This document shows positions 43,737 to 52,575 of a stretch of 64,000 nucleotides of DNA, in pieces. Source of the stretch: Thiomonas arsenitoxydans. Lineage in GTDB: Bacteria > Pseudomonadota > Gammaproteobacteria > Burkholderiales > Burkholderiaceae_C. Made by a program: the position numbers and the translations under genes. Below the pieces are notes generated by a model. It searched no databases. It was not told the DNA's origin and was given only the letters and a program-made list of their open reading frames with translations. Positions within the stretch are counted from its first letter, which is position 1; each line of letters begins with the position of its first letter. The DNA lies in the NCBI RefSeq assembly GCF_000253115.1, contig NC_014145.1, positions 1,426,001-1,490,000 on the forward strand, given 5' to 3'.

Positions 43737-44993
43737 ATGAGCCCGGCGCAAATCCTCGGCGGCGTTCCGTCGGTCACGCCCGCCGGGGCGACGGGCGCTG
43801 CCCGGACCGAACCGACGGCCTTCGCCGCCGCTCCGGGCACCGCGTTCGAGGCCGAGGTGGTTCAGGTGCAGAGCGCCACGCCCGCTGCGGCCAACCTGGC
43901 GGCAGCGGCGGCGGGTGGGCGGCTGCAAACGCAGGTTTTGCTGCGGCTGGGCAACGCCCTGGTGAGCGCCACTCTGCCCGGAGCTACCCCCCAGGTCGGC
44001 GCGCGCCTGCCGCTGATTTACCTGGGATCGCAGGGCGGCCAGCCGCAATTTCTCCTCGCGCCGCAGCAGGCGGCGCAGGCAGCCGCCCAGTCGCAGTTGT
44101 CCGGCCCGGGGCAGTTGCTCGGTCTGCTGCAACAAATGCAGGCGTCTGCGAGCGCTTCTGCTGCGAACACCGCCGCGGGCGCCAGCGCGAATGCCAGCGT
44201 CCTTGGCGCGGACGCCCGCGCCGCGACGGCCGCAGCCGCGCCGGTCTGGTCCAACCCTGCCCAGCCGCCCCAGCAGGCCGCGCAACTGCTGGCCAGCGCG
44301 CTGAGCAACAGCGGCCTGTTTTACGAAAGCCATCTGGGCGCTTGGGCGCAGGGGCAGCAGCCCCTGTCGACCTTGCTGACGCAGCCGCAGGGCAAGCTCT
44401 CGCCCTTGCTGCAAACCGACACGGCAACGCCACCGTCTTCTTCTGCATCCGCCGCCCAGGCGGGGCATGGCGCCCAGCCCAGCGCAGCGCCCGCGACCAC
44501 GCCTTTCATGCAGACTGCACCCACCCCGCGCCATGCGGCCCTGGCGGCTTACCAGACCGTTCAGGCGGGGCCGCAGACGGCGAGCGATCCGGCCGCATTG
44601 GCCGCACGCCTGCCTGCCGAATTGCATGGGGTGGTGCAGCAACAGTTGCAGACGCTGATGCAGGGGCAGATCGTCTGGGAAGGGCTGTTGTGGCCCGGCC
44701 AGACCGCGCGCTGGAGCCTGCGGCCCGACCCCGAAGACAGCAGCCGTCGGCAGGGTACGGCCGCCGAGCGCTCGTGGAGCACCCAGGTCGAACTTGAACT
44801 GCCGCAGCTGGGTCAGGTGCAGGCGCGTCTGCAGCTCAACGGCAACCGCGTCGATCTGCTGCTGCGACGCAGCCCGCAGGCGCAGGAGCGCATCGACGCG
44901 GCGCTGCCCCAATTGCGCGCGGCGCTGCAGTCCGCCGGGCTGGAGGTCGGCGGCGTGCAGCTTGGCTCGTTTGCTGACGGAGCTACCGTATGA
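43737..44993 (+). CDS. fliK: Flagellar hook-length control protein FliK
   Basis: 418 residues, Ala/Gln/Pro-rich for most of its length as expected of the ruler region. The C-terminal domain (about 325-410: WSLRPDPEDSS, then VELELPQLGQVQARLQLNGNRVDLLL) matches Flg_hook, which contacts FlhB for the substrate switch. It overlaps by 4 nt a gene for an FlhB C-terminal paralogue, so both proposed switch partners are co-translated. Confidence 0.88.
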   Translation: MSPAQILGGVPSVTPAGATGAARTEPTAFAAAPGTAFEAEVVQVQSATPAAANLAAAAAGGRLQTQVLLRLGNALVSATLPGATPQVGARLPLIYLGSQGGQPQFLLAPQQAAQAAAQSQLSGPGQLLGLLQQMQASASASAANTAAGASANASVLGADARAATAAAAPVWSNPAQPPQQAAQLLASALSNSGLFYESHLGAWAQGQQPLSTLLTQPQGKLSPLLQTDTATPPSSSASAAQAGHGAQPSAAPATTPFMQTAPTPRHAALAAYQTVQAGPQTASDPAALAARLPAELHGVVQQQLQTLMQGQIVWEGLLWPGQTARWSLRPDPEDSSRRQGTAAERSWSTQVELELPQLGQVQARLQLNGNRVDLLLRRSPQAQERIDAALPQLRAALQSAGLEVGGVQLGSFADGATV

Positions 44994-45316
44994 GTGCCGA
45001 GCGGCCAACCAAGCCGCCGCAGCGCGCTGAACTGCGGCAGGCCGTCGCCCTGCGTTATGACGCCGATGCCGCGGGCGCGCCGGAAGTCGTCGCCAAGGGG
45101 CAGGGTCTGGTGGCCGAAGCCATCATCAATCGGGCGAAGGAGGCGGGGGTGTATGTGCACGAGTCGCCGCAGTTGGTGCAACTGCTCATGGCGGTCGATC
45201 TCGACACGCAAATTCCCCCTGCGCTCTACACCGCCGTGGCGGAGTTGCTCGCCTGGCTCTGGCGGCTGGAAGCGGGCGGCGAGCAGAAAGAGTCACCGGA
45301 TTTACATTTGCCTTGA
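44990..45316 (+). CDS. FlhB C-terminal domain paralogue (FlhX-type)
   Basis: 108 residues matching only the cytoplasmic export-switch domain of FlhB (AVALRYDADAAGAPEVVAKG, LVAEAIINRAKEAGVYVHES, LVQLLMAVDLDTQIPPALYTAVAELLAWLW). The self-cleavage NPTH motif is absent: the protein begins just after where it would be, so it equals the post-cleavage fragment. Such FlhX proteins can partly replace the cleaved FlhB domain. Coupled to fliK by ATGA overlap. Confidence 0.88.
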   Translation: MSAERPTKPPQRAELRQAVALRYDADAAGAPEVVAKGQGLVAEAIINRAKEAGVYVHESPQLVQLLMAVDLDTQIPPALYTAVAELLAWLWRLEAGGEQKESPDLHLP

Positions 45317-45373
45317 GTCGGCTGCAATACGATTCAATTCAAACCAAACCAAACCACATTCACCCGGATTCAC

Positions 45374-47014
45374 ATGCCCACCATTTCCGACCAGGCGCGC
45401 GCCACCCTCAAGCGCTTGCTCGAACTCAAGCTGCAGCCCACCCCGGACAATTACCGCCGCGTTTTTGAAAGTCTGCAAAAGGGCGCAGCGCTTCCGTCCG
45501 CAGAGCCTTCGCTGGAAAGCCCGGATTGGGGCCGTGCGCTGCCCCGGCTGCTGGAGCAATGGGAGCGCTCGCAAAGCGGGCTGACCCAGTTGCAAAAACG
45601 CCAGCAGCTCGACCGCCTTGCCGCCTTGCCTACGCCGCAGGCCCAGTGGCGCGAGTTGGAGCAACTGCTAGAGCGCTGGAGTGCGCTGCCCGCGCGCAGC
45701 GGCAGTCAGAGCGCGTCCACCCCCATTGAAACCCGCGACGACGCTTTGAGCCGTGCAGGCAGCGAATGGCGCGAGCTTTGGCTGCAAACCCTCAAATTTG
45801 GCGTGCGCCCCTTTTGCGCGCACGACACCGCGCAGCGCCTGCTGCGCGAGTTGATGGCGGCGGCGGAAAATGCCGAACAGGCGGCCGACCTGGGCACGCA
45901 GGCGCGCGAAGTCTGGCTGGCCATCGACCGCGAGCAATCCACCGAAGAGGCGGTGCGCAACGGCTTGATTGAACTCGCGCGGCTGTTGCTCGATCATCTC
46001 GGCGATCTGGTGCCGCAGGCCTGGGTAGGCGTGCAGGCCACGGCGATTCGCGAGCAATTGCAGACGCCGCTGGTCCCCGAGCGCATCGAATCGGCGCAGA
46101 ATGCCGTGCGCGATCTACTGGTGCGCCACAGCGTGCTGCGCAAGAGCGAAGACGACGCGCACCACACCGCCAAGGCGCTGATCGATCTGTTGGTGCGCAA
46201 GCTGGGCGACTACGCCGCTGAGGGCGGCGAATACAACCAGCGCATGGAAGCCCGGCTGCAGCAATTGCAGAGCAGCCGCGAGTGGGACGAAATCCGCGAT
46301 CTGGTGCAGGATGTGCTCGACGACAGCCGCAATATGCAGCAGCGCAGCGGCGAACTCGGCGTGCATCTGGCCGAGGCGCAGCGCCAGGCGCAGGCGGCGC
46401 AAGAGCGCATCCGCTCGCTCGAAGGCGAACTAGAACAGGTCAGCCAGCAATTGCAGGAAGACCCGCTCACCGGCGCGCTCAACCGCCGCGGGCTGGATGC
46501 CGAGTTCACCCGTATGCAGTCGCGCGTGGTGCGTCAGGGCCAGCCGCTCACCCTGGCGCTGCTCGACCTCGATCACTTCAAGGCGGTGAACGACACCCAC
46601 GGCCACGATACTGGCGACGCCGTGCTCAAGGCGCTGGTGGCGCAGGCCAAACGGCTGATCCGGCCGAGCGACCGCGTGGCGCGCATGGGGGGCGAGGAGT
46701 TCATGCTCCTCCTGCCCGACACGCCGGTGCAGCAGTCGCTCGTCGTGGTGCAGCGGCTGCTGGTTGCGTTCAGCGATCAGACCCTGGTGCAGGACAGCAC
46801 GGGGCGGCGCATTCCCCTGAGTTTCAGCGCCGGGGTGGCCGAACTGTGCCCGGATGAAGACTTCGCCGCGATCTATCAGCGCGTGGACGCCGCACTGCTG
46901 CAGGCCAAGCAGGCGGGGCGCAAACGGGTGGAATTCGCCGTGCCCTGCGATGGTGCCAAGGCCGGTGGCAGCCTGCCCAAGAGCGCGCTGCGATTCTTCG
47001 CGCTTCGGGGGTAA
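45374..47014 (+). CDS. Diguanylate cyclase with helical N-terminal region
   Basis: Makes c-di-GMP from two GTP. 546 residues. C-terminal GGDEF domain (about 365-520) with active-site GGEEF and the inhibitory I-site RPSD five residues upstream, so product inhibition is expected. The N-terminal 340 residues are soluble, helical and end in a coiled coil (LAEAQRQAQAAQERIRSLEGELEQVSQQL, cited in part). The start (ISDQARATLKRLLELKLQPTPDNY) resembles DgcA-type cyclases in Pseudomonas. It lies just after the flagellar genes on the same strand. Confidence 0.92.
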   Translation: MPTISDQARATLKRLLELKLQPTPDNYRRVFESLQKGAALPSAEPSLESPDWGRALPRLLEQWERSQSGLTQLQKRQQLDRLAALPTPQAQWRELEQLLERWSALPARSGSQSASTPIETRDDALSRAGSEWRELWLQTLKFGVRPFCAHDTAQRLLRELMAAAENAEQAADLGTQAREVWLAIDREQSTEEAVRNGLIELARLLLDHLGDLVPQAWVGVQATAIREQLQTPLVPERIESAQNAVRDLLVRHSVLRKSEDDAHHTAKALIDLLVRKLGDYAAEGGEYNQRMEARLQQLQSSREWDEIRDLVQDVLDDSRNMQQRSGELGVHLAEAQRQAQAAQERIRSLEGELEQVSQQLQEDPLTGALNRRGLDAEFTRMQSRVVRQGQPLTLALLDLDHFKAVNDTHGHDTGDAVLKALVAQAKRLIRPSDRVARMGGEEFMLLLPDTPVQQSLVVVQRLLVAFSDQTLVQDSTGRRIPLSFSAGVAELCPDEDFAAIYQRVDAALLQAKQAGRKRVEFAVPCDGAKAGGSLPKSALRFFALRG

Positions 47015-47075
47015 GTTTTTTGGCCTCGCTGGCGTCGCCTCACAAAATGCAATGCAAAGTACGTCGGGGCGCGTT

Positions 47076-47573
47076 TCAAAAGCGCTGGGCGGTCGCCAGC
47101 GGCAAGAACAGGGTCAGCGGCGAGTCTGGCAAAGCGATGAAGCCGTGATGCCGGTAGAAAGCCGCTGCCGCCTCGTCCTTGGCGTCTACCATCAGGGCAA
47201 AGGCGGCAATCTCCGAACGGGCGGCGCGGTCGAGCGCATCAGCCAACAGCGCACCGCCAAGACCTTGTCCCTTGAATGCCTGATCGACTGCCAAGCGGCC
47301 CATACGAACGGCCGGCACGGTGGGATAGCGCGGCAGCTTCTTGCCGGTGCCCGCCGGAAGATCGGCCAGCAGCAGGCTTGCCGAGGCCAAGGTGTAGTAG
47401 CCCGCGATGCGCTGCCCGTCAGCCAGCGCCACGAAACAGGCAGCGATGCGGCGACGCATGTCCTGGGTGACTTGTTCGCGCAGGTAGCGGTTCAGCGGCT
47501 CCGAATCACTATTGAAGGTGACGCGATCATGCCCGGCATCGAGCGGCGCAAGCTGGAACGGGGCGCCGCTCAT
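47076..47573 (-). CDS. tacT: GNAT acetyltransferase toxin (TacT-like)
   Basis: Acetylates aminoacyl-tRNA and stops translation, by family. 165 residues. The acetyl-CoA motif A is MGRLAVDQAFKGQGLGGALL, and the C-terminal AAAFYRHHGF supplies the catalytic Tyr. YTLASASLLLADLPAG is typical of the DUF1778-linked family. Overlaps the antitoxin gene by 4 nt (ATGA). Confidence 0.9.
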   Translation of the reverse strand: MSGAPFQLAPLDAGHDRVTFNSDSEPLNRYLREQVTQDMRRRIAACFVALADGQRIAGYYTLASASLLLADLPAGTGKKLPRYPTVPAVRMGRLAVDQAFKGQGLGGALLADALDRAARSEIAAFALMVDAKDEAAAAFYRHHGFIALPDSPLTLFLPLATAQRF

Positions 47574-47851
47574 TCAGCGCGCAAGAGCTTGCTGCGGCGG
47601 CTAAAAGCGCGCTCCAAGGCGGGGGCTGGTTTGGGTGGCGACAGCAGCGCTTGCGCAAAACATTCCTGATCGGCCAGAGACAGACGGATGACTTCGGCTT
47701 GTTCGATGGCGCGCTGCGCGGCGTCCTGCACGGCGGACACCACGAAATCGGTCATGGTGCGCCCCTGAAGCTCGGCGGCGCGCTTGAGCATCGCATGCAG
47801 ATCGGTGCTGATTCGGGCTTCGAGACGGGCAGTAGAAATTGCAGCGGGCAT
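47570..47851 (-). CDS. tacA: DUF1778 antitoxin (TacA-like)
   Basis: 93 residues from the ATG at 47851. N-terminal ribbon-helix-helix (STARLEARISTDLHAMLKRAAELQGRTMTDFVVSA, cited in part) and a C-terminal toxin-neutralising tail. The longer frame upstream belongs to intergenic DNA. Autoregulation is expected through the palindrome at 47875-47891. Confidence 0.9.
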   Translation of the reverse strand: MPAAISTARLEARISTDLHAMLKRAAELQGRTMTDFVVSAVQDAAQRAIEQAEVIRLSLADQECFAQALLSPPKPAPALERAFSRRSKLLRAE

Positions 47852-47874
47852 GAATTTGTCCTCTAGCTCAATAA

Positions 47875-47891
47875 TACGGCAATGTGCCGTA
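47875..47891 (-). promoter_or_regulatory. tacAT operator/promoter
   Basis: TACGGCA-ATG-TGCCGTA is a perfect inverted repeat 24 nt upstream of tacA. On the minus strand it lies between a possible -35 (TTAATT) and a -10 (TATTAT) with 17-nt spacing, the ideal position for repression by a ribbon-helix-helix antitoxin. Confidence 0.7.
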
Positions 47892-47963
47892 CAAATTAAG
47901 ACGGATTTTCGACGGCCTTGGGCGATTTTTTCAAGCGGCCATTCTGGCGCGGGCGGGCCGACT

Positions 47964-50900
47964 TCAGTCGGCCCGGTTGCGTTCCGCATTTTCCCGCACC
48001 CATTGCTGCGCGCGCTGGCCCAGGCGGGTTTGGGGTGACGAGGCCTGGGTGAGCCAGCGGAAGGTTTGCAGCCAGGCGGGCACGTCGGCCGCGGCCATCG
48101 GCCGCGCCAGGGCGTAACCCTGACCATAATCAGCGCCCAATACCGCAGCCACCTCCACCAGCGCCGGGGTTTCCAGGCCTTCGACCACCACTTTTAGGCC
48201 GAGCGCCTGGGTCATGTGGACCAGGGCGCCGATGAAGCCGATCATGCCGTCTGCCCCGGTTTGCGCTTCGGAGGGAATCTGCCGCACCAGGCCCTGGTCG
48301 ATTTTCACCGTGTGGAAGGGTAGGGTGCGCAGCCGTAGCAGACTGCTGTAGCCGCTGCCCAGATCGTCCATCACCAGCCGCGCGCCGGTGGCGGCCAGGC
48401 TGCGCACCGCGCGGTCGCGCTCGGCGTCGTTCTGGAAGTCGGCGTCTTCCAGAATTTCCAGCCGCAGCCGATCAGGCGCGATGTGCCGGGCAAGCAGCGC
48501 GTCGGCCACCCAGCGGGCGCATTCGGGCATGAGCAAGACTTCGAGCGGCAGGTTGATGGAAAGATCGAGGCGCTGACCCGCGGCATCCCATTGGGCTAGC
48601 TGGTTCAGCGCCTGCTCCAGCCCGAGGGTGAACAGGCGGGTGAGCTCGGAGGCGCCAAACGAGGGCAGGAACTGGCCGGGGCCGATCAGCCGCCCGTCTT
48701 CGAGCCGCAACCGGGCCAGCGCTTCCATGGCGGTGGGCTCACCCGTGTGCAGATCGACCAGGGGCTGATAGTGCATTTCCAGACCGCCGCTGAACAGGCG
48801 GTGGCGCCAAGCGCGGCGGTCCTGCAGGGGCATGGGGGCGGATTCGCGCCGGGTCATCAGGCCGTAAAGCCCGCGTTCGAAGAGTTGTTCGATGCCGCGC
48901 AGGAAGCTGTGCATGCTCTGCGTTTCGAACTGGCCGGGGTAGCGCCCATAGAGGCCCATGACGGCGAGCATGCGGCCGCGGCTGTCTTTCACCGGCAGCG
49001 CGGCCGAACTGCGCACGCCGACGCTGTGCGCCACCGCACGCCAGGGCGCCATGCGCGGATCGGTAACGTAGCTGGCGTTGGTCTCGATCTGCTCGCTGCG
49101 CCAGCAGCGCGGGTGCGGGGTGAGGCCGAAGGGGCTTTGCGGGTCGATGTCGAGATTGGCCATGGCCACCGCATCGAGCGCCTGCCAGTATTCGTCAAAC
49201 GCCCCCGCGGTGAACTCGGGGATGAAGTGCCCCTGCGCGTCGGGCTTGTAGATCACCGTGGCTGCCATGCCCGGCAGGGCGGTGACTGATTCGAGCACGG
49301 TGCGGGCCAGATCGGCCCATTGGGTCAGTTCAGGCTGCATCTGCTCCAGCCCGAACAGCATCTGTTGATATTGCTCGCGCTGCGTCTGCGCCCCATCGCT
49401 TTGCCATTGCAGCTCGCGCTGCAGGCGCGCGGTGGTGACCTGAGCCAGCACGGCTCGATCAGCGCTGCGCACCGGGGCTTCGCCCAGCAAGTCGTGCAGG
49501 CTTTGCAGATACCAGCCGAAACTGTTGACCAGCGCCCCGGTGCTGACTCCCACCAGCGCGTGAATCGCGCCGGTGTGCCGCGCTTGTTCCTGATGGGTTT
49601 CGGCCGACAGGTCGGGGTGAAGGATTTGCAGCAAGCGGGCATGCTGCCGGCTGCGTAAATGGGCGGCCTCCTCCGCGGAGAGGGCGGCGAGCAGCGCGGC
49701 CGATTCCGGGTCTTGGCCCAGGGTGGAATAGAAGCGCTCGACGAAGGTCTCGGCGTTGCGCTCCAGCAGGTCGCCAATCAGGCCGAGCAGGCGGTGGGCG
49801 GTTTCGCCATAGGGATCGACATGAATGGGCAAGTCGGCGGGTTTGTCGGCGGCCTGCTCCAGGCCATCGCCCCAGACCTGCCACCAACTGGTGCGATCGG
49901 CCTTGTGCGCCTTGCTGGCGTAAAGCGCGGCATCGGCGTGGCGCAGCAGCACCTCGGCCTGCGCCTCGTCGGCCGGGTAAAGCGTCACGCCCAGGCTCAT
50001 GCTCACCTTGGCCAGCACGCCGTCGCCGAGGTCGAACGGCGTTTCGACGGCGCCGTGAATGCGGTCGAGCACGATGGGCAGATCGCTGGCCTGCGCCACG
50101 CCTTCGAGCACCAGCACGAACTCGTCGCCGCCCAGCCGCGCGACCAGATCGGTCTCGCGCACGGCGGCCCTGAGGCGCTCGCCCAGTTGACGCAGAAGCT
50201 GGTCGCCCGCGGCGTGGCCGTGGGTGTCGTTGACCGGCTTGAAATCATCGAGATCCATCACGCCCACGACCAGCAAATTTTTGTGGCGGCGGGCCCGGGC
50301 CATGGCCAGCGGCAGGTGGTGTTCGAGGGCAAGGCGGTTGGGCAGGCCGGTCAGGGCGTCGTGGCGGGCCAGGTGGCGTTGCTGCGCCTGCTCGGCTTCC
50401 AGATCGGCCTTGAGGTCGATTTCGCCCAGCGCCTGCTCGATCAGCTTGCCCACCCGGCGCAACAGGCCGTGCAGGCCTTCGTCCAGATCGTCGACGTTGA
50501 ACAGCACCAGCACCAGCGCCGCCCAGCGCCCGCCGTTGCGGCGCAGCGGCAAGGCCAGGGCAAGCGGTTGCCAGCCCGGCAGGGCGTACTCGGCCCAGGG
50601 TTGCAGCAGGGGCGAGTGCGGGTCGGTCTCTTGCGCTTCTTCCGAGGTGTGCCAGGCGCGGGCCAGGGCGTGGGTTTGGGTGGAGCTGACCAAGAGCGGC
50701 GGCGATTGGGCGGACAGCGTGTCCAGCGCATTTCCCCCGGCAGCGAGCGGGTGCACGCGCTCGTGCACATCGGGCTGGGCGACCCATACGGCGGCGAACA
50801 AGCCGGTTTCGAGCAGGCGGGTGCAGGCGCTCTCCAGCACTTCGGCGTCGTTGCGCGCGCTGATCAGAATGTCGATCTGCGCCATCACTCCGCGCACCAG

Positions 50901-52448
50901 TTCCTGCTGGCGCTGGCGACTTTCGCGCTCTTTGCGTTCGGCCTCGGCCAGTTGCAGACGATCGAGTCCGCGGCCCAGGCTGCGCGCGAGTTCTTCGAGC
51001 AGATTGCGTTGGTCTCGGGTGATGCGCGCGCGGCTGTCGCGGTAAATGCTGAACACCGCGTAGAGCCGGTTTTGCCGCAGCACCGGCAAGGCGGCCATGG
51101 TGCGCAGACCGAACTGCTTCATGCGCCCCGCCCAGGGCAGCAACAGTTGGGCGGAGTCTTTGCCTTGCACATAAAGGGGCGCAGCGTCGCGCCAAACCTT
51201 GCCAAACGGCCCCTGGCCGCTGATCTGATCGGCATGGATGGACAGCGGCATTCCGTCGAGATAGGCGGTCTTTCCAGCGGCAGCGAGCACCTTGGCCTGC
51301 CCGCCGACATCGGGCTGACCGATCCAAGCCAGTTGCATGCCTCCGGCGTCGGCGCTGATGTCGCAAATGCGCTGGAACAGCGTGGCCTCATCCGGGGCTT
51401 CGGCTACGACCTGGCTGGCCTGCGCCAATGCGGCATTGATCTGCGCCAGCCGGTGCTGGCGCTCCAGACTGCGGTTGATCAGCAAGCCGCCGAGCAGTTG
51501 CATCAGCAGCAACATCGCCCAGCCTGTCAGCATCGGCCAGGTCTGACGCCACCACAGCGCGGTGAGCGCGCTGGCCGGCAGGCTGGTGAAGGCAACGACC
51601 GAATGCGCGCCCAGGCGTTGCCAAGCGCCCAGGAGCTCAGCGCCGCCCGCCGCCTGCACCGGCCCGAGGAAAACCCCATGCGTTTGCTCGGGATGCGCGG
51701 CAATTTCGCGTGCGAGCACCCCGCGCGCGGGTGCATTCTTGAGCGAGGGCTGGATTTGCGGCAGCGGCGCAGGCAGCCGCGCGAGCAAATAGCCGTCACT
51801 GCGCAACAGGCCCACCGCCGGCACCCAGCGGCCCTTGCTGTTGAAACTCGACAAAGTGTGCTGCAGATTTTGCAGCGCTCGCTGCAGGCCCACGTCGAAA
51901 ATCAACATGACCTCGGGACGAGGCGCGCCTTTGTGCAAGGTCAGCGCGCAGCGGGCCGGGGTGATGTGCTGCTCTGGCGCCAGCGGATCGGGCTGCAGCA
52001 GCCCGATGCGAATCCGCCCCGGCGTGGACAGGGTCTGCTGAAAACCCGGCGACGCGGAGATGGCCGCACGCGCCTGCGGCGGGATTGCGCGACTCGGTGC
52101 AAGCGCCAGCACATCGCCGGTCGGCGCGACCAGGGAAACGCCGTCGATGAAGGGCATCAGCGCGTTCATTTCGCTCAGCCACGGCTCCGGCTGCTGCAGC
52201 AGATCGGGGTTGTCGTGAAGCTGCCGCTGCGCCACGGTGCAAGTGGCCTGAAGCTGGTCGTAACGCTGGTTTATCGCGTCGGCCCAGAACGCGGCCTCGC
52301 TTTGCAGAATTTGCTCGATGCCGTTGCGGTTGCGATCCCAGCTCACCCAGAGCACCACGCCAACGGCCGCAGCCAGCAATAAATTGGCGATGAGCACCGC
52401 AATCAGGATGCGGCGGCGGTCTGTCTGGAAACGGGTGTTGTGAGCCAT
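47964..52448 (-). CDS. Large membrane GGDEF/EAL c-di-GMP protein with globin-like domain
   Basis: 1494 residues. TM1 about 13-35; extracytoplasmic sensor to about 300; TM2 about 307-325; GAF at about 350-490 and 520-670. GGDEF at about 685-850 has an intact LGGDEF and the I-site RETD. A globin-coupled-sensor-like helical domain lies at about 885-1010, with candidate heme His in GAIHALVGVS; a GAF-like region at about 1060-1200; EAL at about 1225-1475. The EAL residues are present (MEALARL, SINLP, LEILED, MDDLGSG, KIDQ, VVVEGLET), so both synthesis and hydrolysis are possible. The globin-GAF-EAL half is paralogous to the protein at 62525. Confidence 0.88.
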   Translation of the reverse strand: MAHNTRFQTDRRRILIAVLIANLLLAAAVGVVLWVSWDRNRNGIEQILQSEAAFWADAINQRYDQLQATCTVAQRQLHDNPDLLQQPEPWLSEMNALMPFIDGVSLVAPTGDVLALAPSRAIPPQARAAISASPGFQQTLSTPGRIRIGLLQPDPLAPEQHITPARCALTLHKGAPRPEVMLIFDVGLQRALQNLQHTLSSFNSKGRWVPAVGLLRSDGYLLARLPAPLPQIQPSLKNAPARGVLAREIAAHPEQTHGVFLGPVQAAGGAELLGAWQRLGAHSVVAFTSLPASALTALWWRQTWPMLTGWAMLLLMQLLGGLLINRSLERQHRLAQINAALAQASQVVAEAPDEATLFQRICDISADAGGMQLAWIGQPDVGGQAKVLAAAGKTAYLDGMPLSIHADQISGQGPFGKVWRDAAPLYVQGKDSAQLLLPWAGRMKQFGLRTMAALPVLRQNRLYAVFSIYRDSRARITRDQRNLLEELARSLGRGLDRLQLAEAERKERESRQRQQELVRGVMAQIDILISARNDAEVLESACTRLLETGLFAAVWVAQPDVHERVHPLAAGGNALDTLSAQSPPLLVSSTQTHALARAWHTSEEAQETDPHSPLLQPWAEYALPGWQPLALALPLRRNGGRWAALVLVLFNVDDLDEGLHGLLRRVGKLIEQALGEIDLKADLEAEQAQQRHLARHDALTGLPNRLALEHHLPLAMARARRHKNLLVVGVMDLDDFKPVNDTHGHAAGDQLLRQLGERLRAAVRETDLVARLGGDEFVLVLEGVAQASDLPIVLDRIHGAVETPFDLGDGVLAKVSMSLGVTLYPADEAQAEVLLRHADAALYASKAHKADRTSWWQVWGDGLEQAADKPADLPIHVDPYGETAHRLLGLIGDLLERNAETFVERFYSTLGQDPESAALLAALSAEEAAHLRSRQHARLLQILHPDLSAETHQEQARHTGAIHALVGVSTGALVNSFGWYLQSLHDLLGEAPVRSADRAVLAQVTTARLQRELQWQSDGAQTQREQYQQMLFGLEQMQPELTQWADLARTVLESVTALPGMAATVIYKPDAQGHFIPEFTAGAFDEYWQALDAVAMANLDIDPQSPFGLTPHPRCWRSEQIETNASYVTDPRMAPWRAVAHSVGVRSSAALPVKDSRGRMLAVMGLYGRYPGQFETQSMHSFLRGIEQLFERGLYGLMTRRESAPMPLQDRRAWRHRLFSGGLEMHYQPLVDLHTGEPTAMEALARLRLEDGRLIGPGQFLPSFGASELTRLFTLGLEQALNQLAQWDAAGQRLDLSINLPLEVLLMPECARWVADALLARHIAPDRLRLEILEDADFQNDAERDRAVRSLAATGARLVMDDLGSGYSSLLRLRTLPFHTVKIDQGLVRQIPSEAQTGADGMIGFIGALVHMTQALGLKVVVEGLETPALVEVAAVLGADYGQGYALARPMAAADVPAWLQTFRWLTQASSPQTRLGQRAQQWVRENAERNRAD

Positions 52449-52575
52449 GCCATGAATCGAAAAATACAGCCCGGCATTACAACACCTCGCGGGCAGGCAT
52501 CATCCAGACTGTCTGCGGAATGATCGGCAACGGTGTAAAAAATGACAAAGCGCAGGAGGGGTCAGATGACCGACT

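Noticed and set aside
46854..47669. 271-residue plus-strand ORF after the diguanylate cyclase
   Set aside because: Overlaps the end of the cyclase gene and is antisense to tacT; not protein-like.
49659..52382. 907-residue plus-strand ORF
   Set aside because: Antisense to the large GGDEF/EAL gene, with no domain of its own.
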